NCBI RefSeq assembly: GCF_038396675.1
Contig: NC_088922.1
Location: 9,565,001 to 9,629,000, forward strand
Reading direction: 5' to 3'
Length of the DNA: 64,000 nucleotides
Origin: Hydra vulgaris
Taxonomy: Eukaryota; Cnidaria; Hydrozoa; Anthoathecata; Hydridae
The notes beneath the pieces are model-generated. The model had not been told where the DNA came from and made no database searches. It saw nothing but the letters and a program-made list of their open reading frames with translations. Below are positions 20,929 through 34,496 of this stretch, piece after piece (within the stretch, counting starts at the first letter, position 1; every line of letters starts with the position of its first letter). Position numbers and translations under genes: made by a program.

Positions 20929-23638
20929 ATGCCTGGTGAAAATTGTGCAATATTTGGTTGTTCAACTTCAAGAAGACACAAAGGTATCACCATTTTCAAA
21001 GTTCCTACCCCAACTAAAGATGCAAATAAGAAATGGAGTAATGAGCTTATTAACGTAATTACTAGAGACAGACTCATCGATGATTCTTTGAAAAAACGAA
21101 TTGATTCCTTTAACCTTTATATTTGCGAGCTTCACTTTACTGAAGATCAATTTTGGGTTTACTCATCTCGAAAAATTTTAAAGGATGGAGCATTGCCAAC
21201 TCTAAATATCCCTAAGAAAAGTAATTAATCACAGCGAAATTCAATATCCATTACAAAACGTGAGGAGTTTTTAGTGACGCAAGAGTTAATTTCTCGAACT
21301 ACAACGTCATGTTACAAATCTTTTGATGATTTTACAAAACGTATTTTGAAGCTCTCACTTGATGATTGTTGGAAAATTTCTTTGGATGATAGATTTATAG
21401 TAATTACTTGTAATTCTCCAGAACATATTTTACCAAAGTATGAAATTTATGTCGACGAGTTGCTAGACTATTGTGTAAGAATTTTTGGTTGGATGTTACC
21501 AATAGATCATCTTTTGTACCTTCAATAAAAAGGATCTTTTTTAAATGTTTCTTTATCAAAATTTATAAGTCATGTTGAAACTCTTGTTCTTTGTCCCGGT
21601 GTTGAAGTAAAAAATTTAGACTTAATCAACAAAAACTTTAAATTTGAAAAGCATGTTATAACTAAAAAATTTAACTACTTGCTTTTTAAGCAACTTCCTT
21701 ATAAACCTAGATTAAATCAAGTTATGTTTTATCGTTCACTTAATTGTAATATTTTAACAAAATCCCAGAGTTGTTGTTATTCATGCCAATCTTTGCAACT
21801 TAAAACTAATTATAAAGTAAATAATAAAAATAAAACTTTAAACCAACCTGCAAAGCTGAATGCTCCTCTTAAATTTACCTCCACCGAACGAATTAAATTA
21901 AGTTTGCAACAACATCGTTTAAAATGCAAACAGTTGGAAAATCAGATTGAACATATGAAAACAGTTTTGAATATGGAAAGTGAAAAAGTTAATTTAGAAC
22001 TTGATCAAGACCTTAAAACATTGTACTCTGGCTTTAATCAAAAAAATACCAGACTTCATGAAACTATTTTGGAATGAGCAGCAAAATTATATTAAAGCTT
22101 CTAGCCCCTGTAGTGTTAAATATCATCCAATGATAATAAAATTTTGTCTCAATTTAGCAGCTAAATTTTCGTCAGCATATTCTGATTTGCGTTTTGATAG
22201 TAAGACTGGTTCAGGATTTTTAGTTCTTCCAAGTTTACGCACCTTGAGAGACTACAAAAATTATATACATCCTTCAAGAGGTTTTAATCCTCAAGTCATT
22301 AATGATCTTGCAAATAAAACTTCTAACTTCTCTAGTTCTGAACGATTTGTTACAATTCTGTTTGATGAAATGAAAGTTCAAGAAGATTTGGTTTGGGATA
22401 AATACTCTGGTGAGTTAATTGGATTTGTAGATTTAGGAGATATTCAAACTAACTATGCAACACTTAAAAATGTGAGAGAGCTAGCCTCTTATGTTTTAGT
22501 TTTTCATGTTGAAAGTATAGTAAACCCACTTTCCTATAGTCTAGCAACATATGCCACAACTGAAGTAACATCGACACAACTTATGCCAATATTTTGGAAA
22601 GCAGTGCGTTATCTGGAGAGTATAAATTTGAAAGTCATAGCTGCAACTGCAGATGATGCATCTTCAAATAGGAAGTTTTTCAAAATGCATAAGAAATTAG
22701 ATGGTGGCTCAGGGAAAAAAAATTTACATCGCACTAAATACTTATTTAGTAATGATAATAGATTCATCTTTTTCTTTGCAGATGTACCTCATCTAATCAA
22801 AACTTCTCGAAACTGTCTAAGTAATTCTGGTTCTGGATGTAAATCACGCTACATGTGGAATAGTGGATTTTTTCTTCTTTGGAATCATATTTCAACATTT
22901 TACAATTCTGATTTAGAAAGAGGTTTAAAACTTGTTCCTAAACTAACAAGCGATCCTGTAAACTTAACACCATATTCTGTGATGAGGGTACATCTAGCTT
23001 CCCAAGTATTGAGCGAAACGGTAGGAAATGTTTTAAAGCAGTTTGGACCACTAGAAGCTGCTGGAACTGCAGAATTTTGTTTAATGATGGATATGTTTTT
23101 TGATTGTTTGAATGTAAAGAACAGTGTTGAGCATATAACAAAAAGAAAGTAATTTTTAAAACCTTATGAATCAGTAGATGATTCAAGGTTTGCTTGGTTA
23201 GATAACTTCCTCTTATACTTTAAATTGTGGAAAGAATCTATAGACCAACGAGAAGGAAGTTTTGATGAGAACTCAAAATCAAAAATGTTTATTTCTTCTC
23301 AAACTTATGAAGGTTTGCAAATTGCACTGCATTCATTTAAAGAAGTTGTTAAATTTTTACTTGAAAATGGTGTTCGATTTGTATTTTCTGAAAGATTCTG
23401 CCAAGATGACCTTGAAAACTATTTTGGAAGACAACATGCAATTGGTCGCAGAAAAGATAATCCATCTATCAAAGATTTTGGCTACAATGACAATACAATC
23501 AAGTCACAATTTTCAGTTCGTCCAATTACTGGTAACATTCAATCTACTAACAATAATATCATGGATACTGAAAATAATCCTTTACCGAAAAGAAAAAAAA
23601 ATAGTTCAAAGTTAATTCAAATTACAAACCAACATTAA
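20929..23638 (+). pseudogene. THAP/P-element-type transposase, broken
   Basis: The N-terminus MPGENCAIFGCSTSRRHKG begins a THAP zinc finger (C2CH: C-x4-C early, then ICELHF near residue 68); I chose this start because the finger normally opens the protein. A coiled-coil segment (HRLKCKQLENQIEHMKT) follows, then the P-type core with ILFDEMKVQED, FADVPHLIKTSRNC and LTPYSVMRVHLASQVLS, and finally DDLENYFGRQHAIGRR with the last catalytic acid. In-frame stops at 21226, 21526 and 23150 and one frameshift at ~22060 inactivate it. Related to Drosophila P and vertebrate THAP9. Full length for the family otherwise (~900 codons). Confidence 0.9.
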
Positions 23639-24655
23639 GTTCTGCTTTTTCACATTTATTAATTGAAAAAAAAAGTTGTTTTCATAACCACAAAGTTTTA
23701 AAAGCATTGTTTGTCATTTATAATGATAAGAGTATCTATAAATGAATTAGTATAAAGGCATTGTGTTTTTCTTCAAAAAATATTTCTAAACAAAATACGA
23801 TTGGCATATTTTATTAAAATAAATTGGCTTCTATCAAGCTCAAGTAAGTTAAACTACTGATTTTGGACCCCCTCCTGAGGGTTATTTAAAAAGAAAATTT
23901 TTTTTTGAATATTTTAGGGGGCGCCGTTTGACTGTTGAAGGGGGCATGGGGGTCAGCTTGCCCCCCACGCCTTATACTAAACCCGCCACAATTATAGTAA
24001 ACATTTAAAATAAACAAGATCAATACTTATAATTTTAATTCATTTGGAATAACTTTTGCGTGTTTTCTATTTGCTTGCATAATTATTTAAGTAAATAAAG
24101 GGGGACTGTGATTAAAGTTTGCTTTGAAAAAATATATGTTAAATGAAAGCAATAAAGTACTTCATCACTTGTGTGACTATGTAGTGATGAAATACTTTGT
24201 CACTACAGTAATAAGAATATCTTTAACGTAACTAAAATTAATTCACTTCAATAAAATTTTACTTTATTGGCTCAGCCAGTACCGTAGCAACGGAAAATTG
24301 CCCCATGCGAGTAAGGTTATTGAGGTACCAAAAGAAACAATTCTTTTTTATAATTAGCTCTTTTTAATTATTAAAAAAATATTTGTATTCTTCCTTATGA
24401 AAATCTTTTTTAAAAGATATTGCTACTAAATGTCACAAAATTAATAATAATTTTGATCTTAACTTTTGGTTTAAAAAAAATTGATTTTTTTTCAATTATT
24501 TCTAAAATTTGTATAAAATTCTGGTTCTTTTGAGACCCAGGTTGATAAACTTTTTGAGAAAAAAAAAAACTTTTATTAGGAACTAAGGTGTAATCAAGGT
24601 TCATGAGGTGTGTAACCTCTTTCAACGAAAACAATGACCTTTTATTTTTAGGGGA
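23639..24655. other. Non-coding stretch with GC-rich element end
   Basis: At 23868-23990 a GC-rich block (GGGGGCATGGGGGTCAGCTT) resembles the end of an old DNA transposon. At 24146-24215 a hairpin-like pair (CTTCATCACT / GTAGTGATGAAATACTT) occurs. No gene recognised; the 118-codon minus frame across the TA tract is spurious. Confidence 0.45.

Positions 24656-24710
<55 letters not shown>
24656..24710. repeat. (TA)n microsatellite
   Basis: Pure TA tract. Confidence 0.97.
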
Positions 24711-24713
<3 letters not shown>

Positions 24714-24957
24714 TTACTCTTGCCAACTATAGTGAGCAAAACATCATAAAATATGTTACCTTTCATTAAGTGTGTTTTTTTTTAGAAAATTTTAGTTTAA
24801 TTAGTAGTGTTTTTTAGAAAAAGGAAAAACAATGAAAAAAAGCTGATCCCTGCCCTAACCCAAACCTTTCAATGTGCTAACAACTTACTTGCAGGTTCTC
24901 CCTAAATCAGTCTATGCATGTACCCTCATCTATCCCTTAATCAGTGTGATGTCAGTG

Positions 24958-26788
<1,831 letters not shown>

Positions 26789-26858
<70 letters not shown>
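26789..26858. repeat. (TA)n microsatellite
   Basis: Right half of the TA tract split by the Tc1-like element. Confidence 0.96.
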
Positions 26859-26862
<4 letters not shown>

Positions 26863-27042
26863 CGCAATTGATCATAACCCTGAGTTTACTATGAGATTTA
26901 CAACAAAAAGCTGACAAAAAATTTATTGAAGTACTATCTTAATAAATTAAGCAAATATTAAGTAAAATTTTAAACAGAAATAAAGTAGTTTTATGCCATT
27001 AATGTTTTAAAAAGATGTGGCTATGAAAATAGCCTTTTATTG

Positions 27043-28170
27043 TCAATATATATGTCGATTTCCTTCACTTGCTTTCTTTATTTCGCATCGCAATGAACAA
27101 GTTTTACAGATTTTCTTTCTCATTTTATGTTTTTCAATAATATCTTTGGCATAAGAAAATGAACGAACTCTTACAAATAATGTAATTAAGTGCTCTAGCA
27201 AATTCTTACTAACTTCAGTTGATTCTGGATCAATGCAAACGTGTTTATAAAGGGATAAAACAATATGATTTGTCGACATGGACTCGATTAGAACTTCAGG
27301 ATCTAGTTTTGAAAAAACTTGTGTTGTTTTTTTACGAAAAATATTCTCGCATGTCAGAAAAAGATCTTGAATTATATTGTTTACTTTCCACATGAATTAT
27401 ATTGTTTACTTTCCCCCTCTATCTCTAATATTTACAAGTGTCTGAGCATCATCTTCCATAACCCTGCAGCGCAGTAAAATTGAAACACACTGTTGGCTAT
27501 ACTTACATACATTTTTACTACTTTTAAATTTAGTATACACTCTCTGAAAAATATATCCAATAAGATATTGAAAACTCTTTCTCTCTATATCAGTTATTTC
27601 CTGAGTGGTATTTACAGATTCAATAGTATTTGGTTTTATATCAGAAAGATTGTTTAATAAAAGAGAAGACATTTCAGTGAGTAGTGTATTACTCAAAGCT
27701 AGATCGCTGAAGTGTGAAGCTAGTAGATTTTCGCTCAACAATCTATAATAATCTTGATAAAATAAATCACTATTGCCTTTAAATTGTTCTATTATTGGTT
27801 TTAACTTTTGCCAAAGATTTTCAGCATCATATAATGAATAACTAAATTTCTCGCATGAGAACTGTTTTCTTATATCAAATGGCAGACACATGTCCATTTG
27901 CAATAAACTTGCACATTATTCAACTATGCTTTTCAGCTTCAGTGGTGACAATGTATTAGAAGAGTTCTCCGTATTATACACTTTGGAAGAATCTATTTCA
28001 AAACTCTCTAAAATATGCCTTTAGACCAATTTATTCGCTTTTTTTATTCAGCAAAATACTTTTTGATAGGATGTGTTCTAAATTGTGAAAACTCTTCATT
28101 CATTCTAAAATTATCTGCATTGTTGCGAATAAGACAATTGATTGAGGAAGCACAAAAAGCTTGTAATAAA
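27043..28170 (-). pseudogene. Unnamed cnidarian repeat-family protein, broken
   Basis: Minus-strand frames at 27903-27406 (165 codons) and 27393-27043 (116 codons) clearly continue each other: RDRGG at the end of the first is followed by WKVNNIIQDLF. An upstream piece near 28160-28055 (INCLIRNNADNFRMNEEF) belongs to it but is separated by stops. The C-terminus has LLEHLITLFVRVRSFSYAKD then a basic stretch. I do not know the function; the pattern resembles proteins I associate with multicopy, possibly transposon-linked genes in cnidarians. A 25-bp duplication at 27390-27420 breaks the frame. Confidence 0.5.
27390..27418 (-). repeat. 25-bp tandem duplication breaking the frame
   Basis: GGAAAGTAAACAATATAATT+CAT occurs twice in succession. 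25 is not a multiple of three, so the duplication shifts the frame and adds stops; one copy alone would join the two segments of the gene. The second copy extends to ~27372. Confidence 0.8.
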
Positions 28171-28179
28171 GTCTTTTAA

Positions 28180-29820
28180 AAATTATAAAGAGAATTATTT
28201 TAGAAAATTTAGTCGAAACCCCACAAGTGGTGATATTCTTAGCTTCTTTTCGTTAAGTTTTGACACTTTTATCTCCATGAAGCGGGTATAAAATAAAATA
28301 AAAAATTAAACATAAAAAAATGTGTTGGTAAAATTATCTTTTTTGGCTCTCTCTCCCCAATTTAACTATGCGACGAAAAAAGTATTTAGCATCTTTTCAG
28401 ATACAATTCAAATAAAAAGATTTCGAAAAAATAATATAAATTTGTTAAGAAGAGTCTATAAAAGATCTGTAATTATATAAATGTTGTTAATTAGAACAAT
28501 TTCGTTAAAACAAGATTGCTCTGCGTCCTTTTTCTTAGCAAAGTTACTAGTACTGTATTAAAATCATTATGTTTTATAATATCAGACTCAATACTTAACC
28601 CAGCAAGATTGTTAGCAAGATCCGACTAATGGCGGACGTGAAATATTTTTTGATAAATTGCTTGCTGCAGCTTTTTTCTGCTGATGCAAGTGTTGCTGGT
28701 GCTGTAAAGATATCATCAAAAGGATTAACAAGCCTTTATCTGCTTCCTGAAAGATGCAGTTCGTTTGCAGCTCTGAGGTTGATTGCAAGAAATTAATGGG
28801 TCATTAAATAAAACGCATTACAACTTGGATGCCATTTTCTATGTTTATCATTTTATTCTCATTGCTTTAGTTACGGTAAGAACCGGTAAGGCAGCGATAT
28901 GAATCTTCAACATACGATACAGCAGCATATCATTTAAATAGATTCGGTTTGAGTGTCTGTTGATTTAACTTTTTAGGTAGTCGGGCTAAAGCGGTTGACT
29001 GAAGGCAATAGGTTAAAACATTTTTAAGGCTTTCACACGCAACGTTGACATTGAAAATCCAAGAAGTTTAAGTTTCACTTATTTTAAATTGCTTAAAAGT
29101 CAGCTCAAAACAAGAAACACTTTAATAAGAAATCTCATTGGCTGGCTGCGGATTAAAAACAATTTTATATTGCAAAGCAACATTATTTAACGCATAATTT
29201 GATATTGTCGACGTAAAATTTGAAATAATTACTTGGCTTTGGTCAGAGAAAACAATTTTATATTCAAGTTAGTCACCAAAGTTTTAGGGATGAAACAACC
29301 CTCAACTATTAAATAGTTCAAAATCAAAAATACTGAAATGCTTTTACCCATAAAAGCTATTGCAAAACAAAAGGTATAAGTTGCCCGGGTGGCTCGATAA
29401 AAAGTTATGGAAGGAACACTCGGTGAAGACTCTAGAGGTGAAATTTTCTTTAGGCAAAAGCGTTAAATGACACGGCTCACTCAAAATTATGCTTAACAAT
29501 TGAAATCAATAAGTAAAATAACTGTTTATACTTTTAGAAGTCTTGAAATTTTCATCCTAGCAAGAAAAATCTTTGCATCAAGAAATGCAATGAATGCTTT
29601 TAAAGTGCTAATGAATTTGTTTATTAACACCGTTAGTAAATTTACTATATTTATTGTCACCGTAAAAGATTTAGATGATGCTACAGAAATTTTGCAAGTA
29701 ATTAATCAGGAAAAGAGTATTAATTTGGAAAAAAAAGATAGCGGAGATAAAATCTTCTTAAAAAAAACTTACAGATGTAATAGCTAAAAATATTTTACCA
29801 TCAGAGCAAGTTGAGCTCCT
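28180..29820. other. Stretch without recognised genes
   Basis: Contains a 95-codon + frame at 29500-29787 with no family resemblance, just upstream of the integrase fragment and possibly a degraded part of the same element. A fragment around 28640-28790 translates without stops for ~45 codons (ISSKGLTSLYLLPERCSSF) but is not recognised. Confidence 0.4.
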
Positions 29821-29821
29821 G

Positions 29822-30060
29822 AAAAATTATTTGGTCACCAGTACGCTTCGGAGCTTTTGATGACGTTGCACGGTTCTTCTGAATGGTCTGTCGCAAGAAT
29901 TAAAAATTTGCCTGCTGTTGTGAAAGCAATTAATAACAGGGTAACTCGCTCGTTAGGAATGAATCCAATAGATTCCATCAAGTAGGATAAAGCAACTTTA
30001 GCTCCATCAATACCTTCTGAAAGAGCTATCAGTCCGGAAGAACCCTTATATTTTCTAATG
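29822..30060 (+). pseudogene. Integrase-like element fragment
   Basis: One frame reads LFGHQYASELLMTLHGSSEW, then VARIKNLPAVVKAINNRVTR and LGMNPIDSIK, followed by stops. Wording of the form (V)xxLNNxVTRxxGxKPxxAIK is characteristic of the end of a retroviral-type (rve) integrase core in a class of animal elements (KRBA2-like). The upstream DDE part was not found. Degraded relic; superfamily assignment inferred. Confidence 0.45.
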
Positions 30061-31452
30061 CAAGAGTTAGTAATTTGATTGCGCCAGGTGAGCTTAAATG
30101 TTGAAAAAAAGAGCTACTGATCTAATTTTGTTGAATCAAACACATCAACACTATCAAATACATTATATGGTAGTGTTGGATTTTAATGTTCGAACATTGC
30201 AACTTTGGTTATTTTTACTGGAAATTTAGTATTTGTAAAGTTTAGCTTTATAAGATGCTGACTGTACTAAGAAGTACAATCAGCACCATCATCAGCATGA
30301 CTTTTAAATTACAATCAGCGTTGCTTTTAAAATCCACAGTGCATAATGCACTAAGGATAACCCACTCAAAGCATCGACTACCAGTATATTTTACATTTTT
30401 TAACAAAATGTTTAGGTATACAAGCAGGGAATTTAATAAAACTCTTTCTATAGACAGGACGACATTTTGCAAACACAGTATTTCATGATATGCAGCGCCT
30501 CAGGCACCAGCAGTACCCTTCGTTAACAAATCTGTCAATAATTTTTATAATTTTTGCTTTAGTATTTTTGAGCATTTTTCTTAATATCATTTTTATTAAG
30601 GATAGCGACCTATTTGGACCATAAGCATAAGGTTTGTTTCACCGTTTTGTTAGATTTTAAATTGTAAAAATCTTTTAGCAATACATTTTTGTAATTTAGA
30701 AGCTGATTTGCTTGTTTTTGAACTTTAAAGGTCGGTGGTTCATCTTTTTTTAAATCTTCAAATCATTACAATGTTCATTATTTTTTTTAAAAATCTGTAA
30801 AATCTTTTATTTTATACCACTAAAATCATTTTATCACAGATTCTTCCTCCAAAGGTTTAGAAATTTTGTGACACTCAACAACTTCAGGAAACTCAAACAT
30901 TTTAAGGTTGTAGTCGTAAAATAAACCTAGGTTTTGCTGTAGACCTCGGTTTATTTTACCACCTATGTGCTCGGCAATTGAGCATCCTCTTAAACATTTT
31001 ACAGCTGAAATAAATTTGGATATCAAAATTAATTTTTCATGTAGTAGCTTTGCTAGCTCCTCAATTGCTTTATTTGTATCAGTGCCCATGTTTTTCATTA
31101 CAAGGTATGGCCTCGCTCAGTTTTTTTTTTTTTTTTGAAAATTTATTTTATTTTACTTATTTTATTTAATCTCTAATAAAATGTTTAGGGTAAAATAGTA
31201 TACTATACCAAAATTAAAAACATGAAAAAGTTTTTTTCTTGTTTTTTGTTTTCGGAATAAGATTTGGCTTGAGAAAGTCATCCAAAGCCAGTTTTACTCC
31301 CGGACGGCGTGCTGCAAATAATTTGACACTTATAACTCGATCTGACCATCAGGTACCAGATATAACATGAAAGGAAAAATCAATACGCTTAGGTTGTAAA
31401 TACTATCTCTTTAGGATAGAACTGAATAAGGTGTATATTGTTTACAATATTC

Positions 31453-31495
31453 CACCATGGAAAGGGTAACAATTTTTGTTACCCTTTCCATGGTG
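31453..31495. repeat. Perfect 20-bp hairpin
   Basis: CACCATGGAAAGGGTAACAA, loop TTT, then the exact reverse complement. A third partial copy (AAAGGGTAACAAAAA) follows at once. Confidence 0.95.
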
Positions 31496-31747
31496 AAAAG
31501 GGTAACAAAAAATAAATGTTATTTGCTCAACATGAGACGAGTCTGTTGTGCAATCTACAGTTGTTACATAGCACTTATCGGAATTTCATTCTTCAAAAAA
31601 ATGTGGCTTAACAAAATCCAAACATTCTGCAAAAAAATTATTTTGTGAATTGTTTTAAAAGTAATGTATTTGCAGTCTTTTGCTTTTTTTTTTTTTTTGT
31701 AACTCAGCTACTTTTGAAACGTGTGTTTGAAGAATAGGGTTCTAGTT

Positions 31748-31857
31748 AAAATACACTTCTTGTTGAATACACTTCTTATTGAATACACTTCTTGTTGAAT
31801 ACACTTCTTGTTGAATACACTTCTTATTGAATACACTACTTGTTGAATACACTTCCA
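31748..31857. repeat. 16-bp minisatellite
   Basis: About seven units of GAATACACTTCTTGTT, alternating with the ...TTATT variant. Confidence 0.95.
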
Positions 31858-32756
31858 GTATCTTATAATGACAAGCTAAAAAGACAAAGGAGTTAAATTA
31901 AGTATTGATTTTGTTTAATAAAGAAATTAAATGAATACCTTAAATGCTAAAATTAGATACCAATAACAAGGTCTTGACAAACTTTGATTAAGCTACTTTG
32001 AATGAGTATAAATTTATTTGCCTGATAAACTAAGGCTGCTTAGATAACTTTTGTTTCTCACCAATGAATCCAAAAGATCATTTAAAAAATCCATTTGTAC
32101 CATGCCTTTTGCTACATTTGCTGAACTTTACATTTTTTGTGACTCAGGCACTAAATGTTTCTAAATTAAAAAGTAGTATTACCAATATAATTTAAACATA
32201 TGAGCTAAAATTGATAAAATATTGCAACATAAAAGTATTTTCTTTTAAACGTTTTTTGAACGTTTTTAACGTCTTTAAAAGATGTTTTTTTTAGGTCCTG
32301 TACCGACTGGGAAGTGCCATAAAACAATTTTGTAACCTAAAAATTTAAAACTAAAAAAACCCCGCTGCACAGTGAGTCATAAAAAATGGCAAAAAACCCC
32401 CCATAAAAAACTATTGCTAGAAAATAATTAATTAAATTATAATGTAACTAAATGCCACTAAAACACAATAATTAATTTTTGTGTGATTAATTTTCAAGAT
32501 TTTACCAATTATATCCCTTTTCCCGAGACTTATTTAATTTATTTTATTTATCGGAAAACTCGTTTACAAAAATCTCGCTTTAGTGTCACTCTTTTAAGAT
32601 ATAGGTAAAAACAGTTCAAAATTTAATTTGAAGTCATAATTTTAAGAGGTTTGGTAATTTTTATCAACATTTTTGACAATAAATTTTTAATTTTAGATTT
32701 TCATTACAGATATTGTGTTTTTTTTGTTGTTGTTTTTTATAATAGTTTAATTGTTT

Positions 32757-34458
32757 GAACTTTCTCAAGACTTCTGGAACACGAGCGAACTTGGTTGGAC
32801 ATTGATGTAACAGTTGACAAAAAAAACACTGCAACAGGTCCAGGTAGAAAGTGCAAGGACTGGGAAGATTTAGGTGATAGAAGCAGAAGGTTTGAGGTAA
32901 GAATAAGTCAATTAAATTCAACCCAGTTTAAAAAATAATTTACACCCTTAAATATTATCTTGTTTAAGGTTGAAAATTGGCTGAACATACTGCTGAAGCA
33001 TTGGCATCAGCTTCAATAAAATTAAATTTGTAGCACTTTTCATGTTCTCAAGTGCTACAAATTCTGAAAAAGTTAAAAGCACGGACATAAGTTTTCCGAT
33101 AAAAATGAAAATCGACAATGCCTTGAGCTTAAAAATTCTTTAAAAGTGTGACCTTTCGAATGAAGAGTATCAAATTATAAAAAAATTCATCTATAATACA
33201 TAATGCAAATATTTATCTTTCACTTCATGAAGTAAAGAATGAGAGGCACAAATGTTATCCTGAGGGTTTAATTCAGACAGAAATATCTGCATCAACTCCT
33301 CTAAAGGGTTTGTTTAATCATACTCTGACAAGAATATTAACTTTTACGGAAGACTCTATGATTGCTAAAAATGGGGGAAGATTTAAAGGTCTACTTCACT
33401 TTAAAAATGGTTTTGATGGTGCGTTTAGTCAAAGTGTCTATAATCAAAAATATACTGATACAAATATTGACGAGGCCCAAGTTAACAAGCAAAGTCTTTT
33501 CCAGACAGCTATTGTTCCACTTAAATTAACCATCATGAGCTAAAATGTATGGTTAAATAAGAAGCCCTCTAGAACACATTACTGTAGACCCCGAAATCTC
33601 CAATATCAGAAAGAAACAGAAGAATTGATAAGAAATAAATGTGACATTTTAATAGCAGAAATGAATAAACTAGTCAAATTAGAGGTAAAGTTAGAGCTAG
33701 AGGAAAGCAAACCAAATACGACTATCATATTTAAATTTAATCTAGATTTAACCATGTTTGATGGTATTTAATGATGTTTGAAGTGGCTAATGCTCTTACT
33801 TACACTTTGTTCTCGGATCTAAGCCCGTGAACTTAATAACCCAGCAACATAATAACCAAACAATGAAAAATTTCTTTTTTATCTTTGTGTCTCTATTCTG
33901 CATTGCTGTCTCAGATCTTTTGAATATATTTTATATTTAGGATATAAGTTAGATATATAATACTTTGCCAAATTCCCTGCTGAAAAAGCATTAGTAAAAA
34001 CTAGAAAAAAGAATATTCAACTGAGATTTAGAGAGGAGCTAAGTCTTATAGTTGATATGCCCAAACAGGTTTTTAGCAACACTAACGATGGGAACACTGC
34101 AAGAAGGTCATTTGAAAATGCTGAAACTTTTGCTAATATAACGGGGGTGGCAGTAGATGTAATTATTAGATTGAGGATAATCCTAATATCAGTATGCTAC
34201 TGTTATGAGTTAAACTCCGAAACTGTTTGCCAGTATTTCTATGAAGCAACAGCTCTTATACTCAAAAACTATTGCTATTATGTGATTCCCCAAACTGTTC
34301 ATAAACTCTAAGGATATGGAGTGCAGATATCTGACGCATTTGAACTGCCAATTGGTTACTACTCTGAAGAGTTACTAAAGGTTTTGAATTGGGAAATTCG
34401 AAAAGCTAGATTGAAAAAAATACTTACCCCTGAAGTTTTATCACTTTTAATGCCGTAA
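32757..34458 (+). pseudogene. Transib transposase, degraded and internally deleted
   Basis: Piece 1 (32757-32896) reads ERTWLDIDVTVD and EDLGDRSRRFE, then GTAAGA, a possible donor. Piece 2 (~32970) has LAEHTAEALASAS. Piece 3 (33205-33770) has YPEGLIQTEISASTPLK, NGFDGAFSQSVYNQKY with the first catalytic Asp, LFQTAIVPLKL, KKPSRTHYCRPRNLQ and TMFDG with the second Asp. Piece 4 (33965-34458) has VDMPKQVFSNTNDGNTARR and PIGYYSEELLK with the Glu. The cysteine/histidine-rich region between pieces 3 and 4 is largely missing, and stops interrupt pieces 3 and 4. Motif order parallels the RAG1 core (GDGFDG, later E). Confidence 0.85.
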
Positions 34459-34496
34459 TAATGAAATAAATCTTTTTTATTAATACTAGGTTATCT

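Larger units (their letters stand above)
30070..32362. other. Stretch with repeats only
   Basis: Short unexplained frames (30255-30488 +, 31098-30826 -) show no family. It holds a perfect hairpin (31453-31495), a 16-bp minisatellite (31748-31857) and, near 32240-32330, a degraded AACGTTTTT/AAAGATG block that faintly resembles the palindromic MITE at 11243. Confidence 0.45.

Noticed and set aside
29370-29410. Possible tRNA-like sequence (GCCCGGGTGGCTC)
   Set aside because: No cloverleaf can be folded around it: no B-box-like GGTTCGAATCC and no paired acceptor stem.
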